Of a stretch of 7,510 nucleotides of DNA, positions 1 to 6,558 are shown in pieces (positions within the stretch are counted from its first letter, which is position 1; the number at the start of each line of letters is the position of its first letter). The translations under genes were made by a program, and so were the position numbers. Source of the DNA: Phycisphaerae bacterium (lineage in GTDB: Bacteria; Planctomycetota; Phycisphaerae; Sedimentisphaerales; SG8-4). Where the stretch lies: the NCBI GenBank assembly GCA_030613765.1, contig JAUWLI010000140.1, forward strand, positions 1-7,510. The letters run 5' to 3'. The notes beneath the pieces were generated by a model. It was not told the DNA's origin and did not search any database. It saw only the letters and a program-made list of their open reading frames with translations.

Positions 1-381
1 CAAAATCCCGACGAACCGGATAGTGACGAACAGACTCTTGCTGGTACCACAGACCAGGTCTTGATGGTCCTGAAATTAACAGACGCAGCCATTGCTACCA
101 GCGGAGGCTATCGCCGGTTCTTTTTAATAGAGGGCAAAAAACATAGCCATATCATAAACCGCGACACTGCAACAAGTGCCGAAGCTTTATCGAGCGTGAC
201 CATTATTTCTCAAAATGCGCTCGACGCTGATGCCCTCGCCACGTCTGTCAGCGTAATGGGACCTGAAAAAGGAATTGCCTTAATCGAGAAAATACCGCAA
301 ACCGAGGCGATTTTAATTACTCCATCGCCCGAATATCAGCTCATAAAAACCAGCGGCGCAGGCAGGTATGTCTCCGATTGA
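1..381 (+). CDS. apbE: FAD:protein FMN transferase (ApbE), C-terminal part only
   Basis: The reading frame is open from base 1 to the TGA at 379-381, giving 126 visible residues; the 5' part lies outside the window. ApbE transfers FMN from FAD onto a threonine of target proteins such as RnfG and RnfD, on the outer side of the cytoplasmic membrane, and needs Mg2+. Seen here: the family segment L-T-D-A-A-I-A-T-S-G-G-Y-R-R-F-F (visible residues 26-41), then the S-H-I-I block, and the D-A-L-A-T motif at visible residues 77-81, whose Asp and Thr are metal ligands in characterised ApbE proteins. G-P-E-K-G and a terminal I-K-T-S-G also fit the family. One oddity is that the usual D-P-x-T-G after the histidine reads N-R-D-T-A. 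The neighbouring rnf operon encodes a likely substrate. The family call is firm, but activity is less certain because of the altered motif. Confidence 0.9.
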   Translation, partial: QNPDEPDSDEQTLAGTTDQVLMVLKLTDAAIATSGGYRRFFLIEGKKHSHIINRDTATSAEALSSVTIISQNALDADALATSVSVMGPEKGIALIEKIPQTEAILITPSPEYQLIKTSGAGRYVSD

Positions 382-573
382 TCTTCCACGGGAACAAATC
401 TCCAAAAAATCCTTAAGTTCGAGGAAATTCCTTTGACTGCATACTGCCTGTTGTAGTATCTTAGGTTTATATTTGTGGTTTTGTCTCCATGATAACGTTT
501 ATGTTCTCTCTGGAGTTTGGAGTGGTGGTGAAGATAAAGCAATTCAGCATATCAACTTGTGAGAACCACGCCA

Positions 574-616
574 AAACAGACCAGCTTCAGCCTGGGGACG
601 TAATCTGTTTGTTTTT
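574..616 (+). other. Inverted repeat with T-rich tail (possible weak terminator or leader hairpin)
   Basis: AAACAGA at 574-580 is perfectly complementary to TCTGTTT at 604-610. Inside it, CCAG (581-584) can pair with CTGG (592-595) around a 7-nt loop, leaving an unpaired GGACGTAA on the 3' side. GTTTTT (611-616) follows at once, as in an intrinsic terminator, but the outer stem is AT-rich and the internal loop is lopsided. It could end the apbE transcript or be an RNA structure in the protease leader. The sequence alone does not decide. Confidence 0.35.
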
Positions 617-700
617 AAACCGCCCTCCTCCTTAGTAAAATATATCATTGGATGTAAATTGCTCGTTTTTTTATTATCACTATTGGTTGTACGGGGACTG

Positions 701-708
701 AAAGGAGA
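701..708 (+). promoter_or_regulatory. Ribosome binding site that fixes the protease start at 719
   Basis: AAAGGAGA lies 10 nt before the ATG at 719-721. The same frame extends upstream to a TTG at 659, which would add 20 residues, but that start would leave the ribosome site inside the coding sequence and place extra residues before an otherwise textbook signal peptide. The ATG at 719 is therefore preferred. Confidence 0.8.
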
Positions 709-718
709 GTTGCTACAC

Positions 719-3700
719 ATGAGAAGGGAAACAAATTTCGGTATTGTTATTTTAATAGGGCTTTTCGTATTCCTTAATGTTTTCACTGTTGTTTTGGCTC
801 AGCAGCAGGGAGTTGAAAAGCCGGTTATCATCGAAGGTAATAACAGCATTAGTGCTGTTGTCCAAAAGACCTACGACGAGTCCGAGGGAATAGAAGCCGG
901 GCAAAGTGAGATGGTACTCGGGCCTTTGGGCAGGATTGAACCCATCCTGGAGCAGGAGTCACTGACTCAGGTCATGCTCAATGTTATCGTTTATGTTCAG
1001 GTGTCGGGGCTGGAAGATGCTGCCAGAAAGGCCAAGGCCCCTTTTGAGTCTGAAATAGAGTCACTAAGCGACCGAATAAGGCAAATTGATGTTAAGTCCC
1101 GCCCGGAAGGACCAATAGCTCCGGATTATGAAAAGCTTGCTGTGCTGGCGCAGGAATTTATGAGGACTGAGCAGGAGAGGCAGCAACTTTCTGATTTGCG
1201 AATGGAGCTTGATACTAAGATGGACGAGAAGCGAAGGGCCGTCGGGGCGGAAACCAAAAAGACCGCCCAGCCTGTCCTTAATGCTGTGGCTGCATTCATC
1301 ACCGCTAATGGCGGCAAAGTTGGTGCGAGGGTCAACATTGTTTCTGCCTTGGGGGCATCAATCCCCAGCGCTTTCCTGGAAGAGCTTGCCGCACACCCCC
1401 TGGTTCTTTCCGTTATGAAAGATCGCCCAACCGAGTACGAGCTGGACGTGAGTATTCCGTCTGTGGATTATGACACCTGGTGGGACGATGGTTACGATGG
1501 CGGTGCATACGATTTTGGTATTGTGGACGATGGTGTACAGGACGACCACCCGGCGTTTGCAGGCATCAATTTTTACGAAAAATCCGGAAGTTCCGTCCTC
1601 GCCAGTCACGGGACACATGTAACAGGTATTGTAGCCAGTGGTGACGCAACCTATCGCGGCGGTGCTTACGGGCTGGACGCCATCATCTGGGCAAACGCCG
1701 GTACCAGCTATGACGTGCTTGCTGCGCAGGCAACTACTATGGATAACATGGAGTGGCTGGCTTCCGGGGCCGCGCAGGGACCTGAGGTAGTCAACCATAG
1801 TCTGGGTTACGGAACTGCTGATGATACTGATTACAGCGATAACGATTCCTTTTACGATGCTTACGTTAGCTATTACGATATCATGGTCACCAAGTCATGT
1901 GGAAACGGATACTGGGATGACACCGATCCGACTATAACGCATCCTGCGCCGGCTTTCAACCTGTTAGCTGTTGCGAACATGAACGACCAAAACACTTCAA
2001 CAAGATCCGATGACGTCAGAAAGTCCAGCTCCAGTGTCGGCCCGACATTAAACGGACGAAAAAAACCCGACATTACCGCTCCAGGATCTTACATTATGTC
2101 AACCTATGCATACTGGTCCGGGGCTAATTCGGATTTCGTCTCGAAGAGCGGCACAAGCATGTCGGCTCCCCATGTGGCAGCGGCGATTATACTTATGGAA
2201 GATGCAGGCAACCACACTCCTATGGCACAAAAGGCGGTGCTGATAAATACGGCCGATGCCTGGACTTCAAACGACACCTCGACGACGGCTGACGACGGAT
2301 CGGTTACCGGTTCATACTGGGACAAGTCGTATGGCTGGGGCTATATTGATATGTGGGAGGCACACTTTAACCGCGGCGATTACTTCGTCGACAGTGTGGT
2401 TCCCAACAACAGTAATTCCACGCCGGATGATTATGAGCTGTATAAAGGTTATATGTATATAGACGAAAAGGCGACTATGGTTTGGGAGAAACGCTCTAAC
2501 TATGTAGCCGGAGATCCTCCAACTGTAAAGTATAGTTTAAGCGACCTCAATATTCGACTCTACAAGGAGGCTGATAATTCTCTTGTGGATTATGACTTTG
2601 ATGGAGACGATAATGTCCATCAAGTTGCAGCAAATGTCAACGGCACTATGGTTATCAAGGCGTACGCCAACACCTCGTCCTTTTCCGGGACAACTTCGGA
2701 AACATTCGCGCTGGCGACCGAGGAAAACTTTGTGCGCGCTGCCCCCCCGGCTTTTAGCATTAGCCTCACAATGCCTCCGGCAGTGGTTTCAAACACAGTT
2801 TTTACCGTCACGGCCAATGTCCAGAACACCGGCGATGTCAAGTCCCACAATAATATGGTAACGTTGACCGTTCCGGGCGGATTTGCCATCGTTACCGGCG
2901 CCAATCCACAGAATATCGGGATTATATCGGCAGGTGCTACGGGTCAGGCGACCTGGACCGTTCAAGCTTCGTCCACTTCCGGAAACTATACTATTTCAGC
3001 CTCCAATTCAAGCAGCTGCTATATAGAAACATATACCGGCAGCGGGTCGGGCTCGATAATTGTTGATCCTACTCACACTCCGCTTTCAAACGATATGCCG
3101 GTAATCTATTCGGCCATTCCCAAGGATTTCTCATTCAGCCTGGCAAGTTATGATTGGTGCTGTATAGGTATTAATCCATCCGTGAATCATAATCTCAAGG
3201 CAGATGACAACTCTGATTTGCTTACGCCTTACCAGAATTCAACGTACTCCGGCACAACGCGGGATTTCGTCGTCACCAACGGCCATCAAGCCGCATGGGG
3301 TGCTCCCACTGTTCACTATGCTCAAGTCCATTATGGAACCGCAAGCAACTATACGATTGAAGTAGAATGGAGTATACCTGATCTTGCGGTTGGCAATGGA
3401 TACTCCGATGTTATGCCAAGTAATCACGTTTTTCAAATGTATGAGATATATTTGACCAACGGGCAAATTTACGAGTTGACTGTGGATATTACATCCGGCA
3501 GTACGGATGTGGCGGTTTATGTTTTTAAACCAACTCGAAGCCACGGCAGGCGTGCGGTATACGATTGGGTGAAGAACAGTGGTGGTGCAGGCGTTGATGA
3601 GAGCTTGATTTTTACGGCTGACTCGACCGGTTATTATGGAATTGCGGTCATCAATGACAACGCATCCTCTGCCAACTATACAATAACAGTAGACAAATAC

Positions 3701-4900
3701 ATTCAGCCGCTTTCTAACGATACGCCGGCAACCTTTTCCGCGATACCTAAAGATTTCAGCTTCGAAGTAAAGAACTATGATTGGTGTGGTGTTGGTATAA
3801 ATCCTTCCACGGACCATCATATCATAGCGGATGATAACTCTGTTCTTACGACACCTTATGCCTACTCAAATTATTCCGGCACAACGCGTGATTTCACGGT
3901 TACCAACGGCCATAACTGGGGCAGTGTTGAGCATTATGCCCGGGTTTATTATGGTTCCTCGAGTAGTTATGTAATTGAGGCCGAGTGGGAGGCTTATGAC
4001 CTTTCACTGGTAAGCGGATATGCTGATGCTATAGGCGGCGGTGAAGTTATTCAAATGTATGAGGCTTACCTGACTGCCGGTAACCATTATCAACTGTCTA
4101 TAGATGTGACCTCCGGGAATGCGGACCTGGCTGTATATGTATTCAGGCCGAATCGGAACAAGGGAAGCCGGTTGGAGTACGATTGGCGGGCAAACGTTAA
4201 CGGCTCAGGTGGTGACGAGTATCTATGCTTTACCGCTAATTTGTCCGGTTATTACGGGATTGCAGTCGTTAATGAGAACGCAGGTGCTTCCAATTATACA
4301 ATAGCTATTAGAAGGGCGTGTACTCGGGACATCTTCGCCGACGGAATAAACAATTTTAAGGACCTCGCTTTGATTCTACTACGCTGGCTCGAAGACTGCA
4401 AAGGACCGGATTGGTGCGGCTGCGCCGATCTTGACCAGAGTGGTAAAATAGATAACGGAGACGTTCGCAGTGTTGCTGAGGATTGGCTGACGGTCTTCAA
4501 GTGGTATGACAGATTAACTGCTGCTGATATTGTCGCCATGGATCATACCTTGAGCGGCGACAGCATCGATGCATCAGACGGCAGTGAGTTTTGGCCCGGA
4601 ACCTACTTCGTCTATAAAACGAACCTGGGAAGATATGGCAAGTTCAAAGTGGATGATTTGGATCAAGCTGACAACAATAAGTTGACGATCACCTGGGTCA
4701 CCTACAATGCTGACGGTTCTACATACTCCAAGGGAAGCGGTCTCGAAATTAATGGTACCTGGACCTGCGATCTTGATAAAGGAGTAGAAGGGCCATCGAC
4801 AGGAGCAGATTGGCAATGGGTAATGAAGAGTTCAACTATTAGGTACTTGAGACCGTTAAATGGAGCCCAGTTTAAGCTGATGTATCGAGTTGTGCGATGA
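719..4900 (+). CDS. Secreted multidomain subtilisin-like serine protease (family S8) with dockerin-like region
   Basis: The gene encodes 1393 residues, numbered from the ATG at 719. Residues 1-27 form a signal peptide (positive start, hydrophobic core, likely cut after V-L-A27), so the protein is exported. Residues 86-235 look like an I9-type propeptide interrupted by a charged helical segment (about 100-183). The S8 domain spans about 250-550 with a complete triad: Asp270 (in I-V-D-D-G), His300 (S-H-G-T-H-V) and Ser480 (S-G-T-S-M-S-A-P-H); Asn396 (S-C-G-N-G) is the oxyanion residue. Then come a beta-sandwich-like region (about 555-673), a CARDB/NEW3-like region (about 674-787), two tandem ~209-residue repeats (788-1200), a dockerin-like region (1201-1257) and an unassigned module (about 1265-1393). 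The enzyme should cleave proteins outside the cytoplasm; its substrate is unknown. It is followed by its own terminator at 4956-4992. The S8 call is very secure, while the beta-domain names are inferred from sequence character. Confidence 0.95.
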   Translation: MRRETNFGIVILIGLFVFLNVFTVVLAQQQGVEKPVIIEGNNSISAVVQKTYDESEGIEAGQSEMVLGPLGRIEPILEQESLTQVMLNVIVYVQVSGLEDAARKAKAPFESEIESLSDRIRQIDVKSRPEGPIAPDYEKLAVLAQEFMRTEQERQQLSDLRMELDTKMDEKRRAVGAETKKTAQPVLNAVAAFITANGGKVGARVNIVSALGASIPSAFLEELAAHPLVLSVMKDRPTEYELDVSIPSVDYDTWWDDGYDGGAYDFGIVDDGVQDDHPAFAGINFYEKSGSSVLASHGTHVTGIVASGDATYRGGAYGLDAIIWANAGTSYDVLAAQATTMDNMEWLASGAAQGPEVVNHSLGYGTADDTDYSDNDSFYDAYVSYYDIMVTKSCGNGYWDDTDPTITHPAPAFNLLAVANMNDQNTSTRSDDVRKSSSSVGPTLNGRKKPDITAPGSYIMSTYAYWSGANSDFVSKSGTSMSAPHVAAAIILMEDAGNHTPMAQKAVLINTADAWTSNDTSTTADDGSVTGSYWDKSYGWGYIDMWEAHFNRGDYFVDSVVPNNSNSTPDDYELYKGYMYIDEKATMVWEKRSNYVAGDPPTVKYSLSDLNIRLYKEADNSLVDYDFDGDDNVHQVAANVNGTMVIKAYANTSSFSGTTSETFALATEENFVRAAPPAFSISLTMPPAVVSNTVFTVTANVQNTGDVKSHNNMVTLTVPGGFAIVTGANPQNIGIISAGATGQATWTVQASSTSGNYTISASNSSSCYIETYTGSGSGSIIVDPTHTPLSNDMPVIYSAIPKDFSFSLASYDWCCIGINPSVNHNLKADDNSDLLTPYQNSTYSGTTRDFVVTNGHQAAWGAPTVHYAQVHYGTASNYTIEVEWSIPDLAVGNGYSDVMPSNHVFQMYEIYLTNGQIYELTVDITSGSTDVAVYVFKPTRSHGRRAVYDWVKNSGGAGVDESLIFTADSTGYYGIAVINDNASSANYTITVDKYIQPLSNDTPATFSAIPKDFSFEVKNYDWCGVGINPSTDHHIIADDNSVLTTPYAYSNYSGTTRDFTVTNGHNWGSVEHYARVYYGSSSSYVIEAEWEAYDLSLVSGYADAIGGGEVIQMYEAYLTAGNHYQLSIDVTSGNADLAVYVFRPNRNKGSRLEYDWRANVNGSGGDEYLCFTANLSGYYGIAVVNENAGASNYTIAIRRACTRDIFADGINNFKDLALILLRWLEDCKGPDWCGCADLDQSGKIDNGDVRSVAEDWLTVFKWYDRLTAADIVAMDHTLSGDSIDASDGSEFWPGTYFVYKTNLGRYGKFKVDDLDQADNNKLTITWVTYNADGSTYSKGSGLEINGTWTCDLDKGVEGPSTGADWQWVMKSSTIRYLRPLNGAQFKLMYRVVR
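3080..4318 (+). repeat. Two tandem ~209-residue repeats within the protease
   Basis: Copy 1 covers 3080-3706 (residues 788-996) and copy 2 covers 3707-4318 (residues 997-1200). Both begin P-L-S-N-D and share S-A-I-P-K-D-F-S-F, Y-D-W-C, G-I-N-P-S, A-D-D-N-S, Y-S-G-T-T-R-D-F, V-T-N-G-H, Q-M-Y-E and G-Y-Y-G-I-A-V. More than half of aligned positions look identical by eye. The second half of each unit (D-V-A-V-Y-V-F or D-L-A-V-Y-V-F, then S/F-T-A-D/N, G-Y-Y-G-I-A-V and N-Y-T-I) resembles bacterial pre-peptidase C-terminal (PPC) beta-sandwich domains. I do not recognise the first half. The likely role is binding or spacing, and this is inference. Confidence 0.85.
4319..4489 (+). other. Dockerin-like region (two EF-hand-like loops) within the protease
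   Basis: This encodes residues 1201-1257. The second loop, D-L-D-Q-S-G-K-I-D-N-G-D, has acidic or polar residues at positions 1, 3, 5, 9 and 12, as in a calcium-binding dockerin loop, and ends in E-D-W-L. The first loop, D-I-F-A-D-G-I-N-N-F-K-D, keeps positions 1, 5, 9 and 12 but has Phe at position 3. It is followed by L-L-R-W-L. Four cysteines lie within or at the edge of the segment. Such regions are frequent at or near the C-termini of secreted planctomycete proteins, usually without known cohesin partners. Confidence 0.7.
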
Positions 4901-4955
4901 TCCTGGCATGAAGATGCTGCGGCTTAAGCTCATCAAAGCCTTATTATAAATTCAG

Positions 4956-4992
4956 GGGCTGTGAGGCATGACCTCGCAGCCCTTTTTATTTT
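4956..4992 (+). terminator. Intrinsic (rho-independent) terminator after the protease gene
   Basis: GGGCTGTGAGG (4956-4966) pairs with CCTCGCAGCCC (4972-4982) in an 11-bp stem with one G-U wobble and a 5-nt loop. TTTTTATTTT (4983-4992) follows directly. On the opposite strand the wobble becomes an A-C mismatch and no T-run follows, so the element mainly serves the + strand. No separate terminator for the convergent rnf transcript is evident in the 123-nt gap. Confidence 0.9.
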
Positions 4993-5023
4993 GTATCACC
5001 AAAAGCGAAACGAATCTGCTGCC

Positions 5024-5896
5024 TTATGTTTTTGCGTCGGCTGGTTTTTTTGCCGGTTGACGGGGGGGCGGAGCGGTTTTGCCAACGTAGATGATTACAC
5101 AAGTCGGGCATTTATTAAAAGCCGCTTCCGTTTCCTCGCTCGGACTGTATTGTTCGTAAGCCAGGCGCGCTAAGTTGTCTTCGACGACGAATTGCTCGCT
5201 CTTTTTCACACACACTCCACACCCGGTACAGCCGACCTTACACATCCCGCGGGCACTTTTGCCTTTCTCTTTACTGCTGCACGCCACCGTCATCATGTTT
5301 TCCTGAACGAATGGGACCATTTCAATCAGATTACGTGGACAGGCGCGTGAACATGCCCCACACCCCGTGCATTTCTCATAGTCGACCGTGGCCAGCCCGT
5401 CAACCATCTCAAGCGCATCGAACTTGCAGGCACTCGTGCAGTCGCCGAAGCCAAGGCAGCCGAATTTGCAGGCCTGTACATTTGCCAACGCGTTTGCGGC
5501 CGTGCAGGTTGGTATGCCTTGATATTGTCCGAATACCGTTTTATCGCTTCCCTTAGCACGGCAGCGGATAATGGGCCTTTCCACAGGACCGGAATCACTG
5601 ATTTGAAGGTTGAGTATGCCTGCGATTATCTCTGCTGTCTCTTGCCCTCCCGGTGCGCAATTGCCCAATAGCTCGGGATTTGCTGAAACGGCTTTTGCAT
5701 ATTGACCGCAGCCCGCAAAACCACACGCACCGCAGTCAACATTGGGCAGCGCCTCGTGGATTTGCTCGATTTTCGGATCGACCTCGACCTTCAGCTTAAT
5801 GCTGGCAATCAAAAGCACGACTGCAAACCCACTGCCCAAACCCAGCATTGTCAGCCCGGCTGGCCACGCATTACTCCATAATTCCAGGTAGTCCAT
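5024..5896 (-). CDS. rnfB: Rnf complex iron-sulfur subunit RnfB
   Basis: The product has 290 residues and is the Rnf subunit expected to accept electrons from ferredoxin at the cytoplasmic face. One N-terminal membrane helix (about 13-31) is followed by the RnfB-type cluster motif C55-x2-C58-x4-C63-x16-C80. A 2[4Fe-4S] ferredoxin module follows, with C143, C147, C153, C157 (G-C-L-G-F-G-D-C) and C176, C179, C182, C186-P. A second module starts at C206 and C219-x3-C223-x2-C226-x2-C229, but the expected fourth cysteine is Ser233 and the final CxxCxxCxxxCP motif is reduced to C263-P-T-C266. The tail (275-290) is rich in Pro, Lys and Ala. An in-frame TAG 24 nt upstream makes this ATG the furthest possible start, although no good Shine-Dalgarno sequence precedes it. 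It is the last gene of the visible rnf operon, 57 nt after rnfA. Confidence 0.96.
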   Translation of the reverse strand: MDYLELWSNAWPAGLTMLGLGSGFAVVLLIASIKLKVEVDPKIEQIHEALPNVDCGACGFAGCGQYAKAVSANPELLGNCAPGGQETAEIIAGILNLQISDSGPVERPIIRCRAKGSDKTVFGQYQGIPTCTAANALANVQACKFGCLGFGDCTSACKFDALEMVDGLATVDYEKCTGCGACSRACPRNLIEMVPFVQENMMTVACSSKEKGKSARGMCKVGCTGCGVCVKKSEQFVVEDNLARLAYEQYSPSEETEAAFNKCPTCVIIYVGKTAPPPRQPAKKPADAKT

Positions 5897-5921
5897 TCTT
5901 GTTTGTCCGTTGTTCGTATTC

Positions 5922-5949
5922 TATGAACTATGAACTCATAACTACGAAC
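5922..5949. repeat. Degenerate 7-bp tandem repeat between rnfA and rnfB
   Basis: Four successive heptamers read TATGAAC, TATGAAC, TCATAAC and TACGAAC on the + strand. They fill half of the 57-nt gap between rnfA and rnfB, the only sizeable gap in the visible operon. Function is unknown. The repeat could be simple slippage or could affect translation of rnfB, which lacks a clear ribosome site. Confidence 0.6.
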
Positions 5950-5953
5950 TTTT

Positions 5954-6544
5954 TCACCTTATCATTCCCGCAAAACCCATAAAGGCCAAAGTAAGCAGAC
6001 CCGCGGTTATCAATGTAATGGGCGCGCCCTTGAGGCTCTCCGGCACATCAGCCATATTCAGATTCTCACGGATACCCGCCATGATGCAGATGGCCATTGT
6101 AAACCCGATGCCGGCTCCAAAGCTGAGCACCACCGCTTCCAGAAGATTGTCGATGCCCCACAGGTTGATAAAAAGACACAACCCTAAGATTGCACAGTTC
6201 GTTGTGATGAGCGGCAGAAATATCCCGAAGCTGTCATAAAGACTGGGGAAAAATTTTCGAACATACATTTCAACAAGCTGCACCGCGCCAGCTATCACTA
6301 ATATAAAGCACACGTATCGTGTCACTTCCAATGGCGTATCCATCAGGATCCAATGGTCAATCATCCACGTAAGTGTCCCGCTCAGTGTCACGACAAATGT
6401 CACCGCCATCCCCATCCCGAAGGCCATATCGATTCGCCCCGATACGCCAAGATAGGGACATATCCCAAGAAACTTCGTAAACACGAGGTTATTAATCAAA
6501 ACGATGGATATAAATCCCAAAAGCAGCGTATTAAGTGTGCTCAT
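5954..6544 (-). CDS. rnfA: Rnf complex membrane subunit RnfA
   Basis: The product is 196 residues, close to the family norm of about 190-195, and is a strongly hydrophobic integral membrane protein with about six helices. It pairs with RnfE in the membrane core of Rnf, which couples ferredoxin:NAD+ electron transfer to ion transport. Family signatures seen are N-N-L-V-F-T-K-F-L-G-I-C-P near the start and T-T-N-C-A-I-L-G in the middle. Cys29 and Cys117 match the cysteines that, with those of RnfE, hold the membrane-embedded [2Fe-2S] centre in solved Rnf and Nqr complexes. The terminal G-I-R-E-N-L region is also typical. The gene starts 12 nt after the rnfE stop and is preceded by a strong ribosome site. 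NqrE is a homologue, but the neighbouring rnfB identifies this as Rnf. Confidence 0.96.
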   Translation of the reverse strand: MSTLNTLLLGFISIVLINNLVFTKFLGICPYLGVSGRIDMAFGMGMAVTFVVTLSGTLTWMIDHWILMDTPLEVTRYVCFILVIAGAVQLVEMYVRKFFPSLYDSFGIFLPLITTNCAILGLCLFINLWGIDNLLEAVVLSFGAGIGFTMAICIMAGIRENLNMADVPESLKGAPITLITAGLLTLAFMGFAGMIR

Positions 6545-6550
6545 AAATCA

Positions 6551-6558
6551 TTCCTCTT
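6551..6558 (-). promoter_or_regulatory. Ribosome binding site of rnfA
   Basis: AAGAGGAA on the - strand lies 6 nt before the rnfA ATG. It overlaps the last bases of the rnfE stop codon, so rnfA translation is probably coupled to rnfE. Confidence 0.75.

Larger units (their letters stand above)
382..718. other. 337-nt intergenic region between apbE and the protease gene
   Basis: No convincing gene is present. A 48-codon frame (489-635, +) has no Shine-Dalgarno sequence and no recognisable product. The region contains an inverted repeat (574-580 with 604-610, described separately). It also has an AT-rich stretch at 633-649 in which TAAAAT (636-641) could be a -10 box, but no good -35 element sits at the right distance, so I do not call a promoter. 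The region most likely holds the end of the apbE transcript and the leader of the protease gene. Confidence 0.6.

Noticed and set aside
489..635. 48-codon open frame on the + strand in the intergenic region
   Set aside because: It has no ribosome binding site and no recognisable motifs, and it overlaps the inverted repeat; probably chance.
633..649. Promoter for the protease gene with TAAAAT as -10 box
   Set aside because: No acceptable -35 hexamer lies 16-18 nt upstream, and AT-rich leaders often give such matches by chance.
571..660. Possible c-di-GMP (GEMM-I type) riboswitch before the protease gene, from a CAAA...GGGGACGTAA resemblance
   Set aside because: Only scattered matches to the 5' half are present, and the conserved 3' half (GGUAGGUAGCGGGG-like) is absent in the following bases.
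659..718. Upstream TTG start adding 20 residues to the protease
   Set aside because: The ribosome site at 701-708 and a proper signal peptide both point to the ATG at 719.
2741..2747. Run of seven C in the protease gene as a programmed frameshift or phase-variation site
   Set aside because: The frame continues intact on both sides and no alternative product is evident; the run is short.
3239..3820. Long (193-codon) open frame on the - strand inside the protease gene
   Set aside because: It lies antisense to the conserved tandem repeats and matches no family; it is a shadow of the coding sequence.
4956..4982. Bidirectional terminator also ending the rnf transcript
   Set aside because: On the - strand the stem has an A-C mismatch and no T-run follows, so support for that direction is weak.
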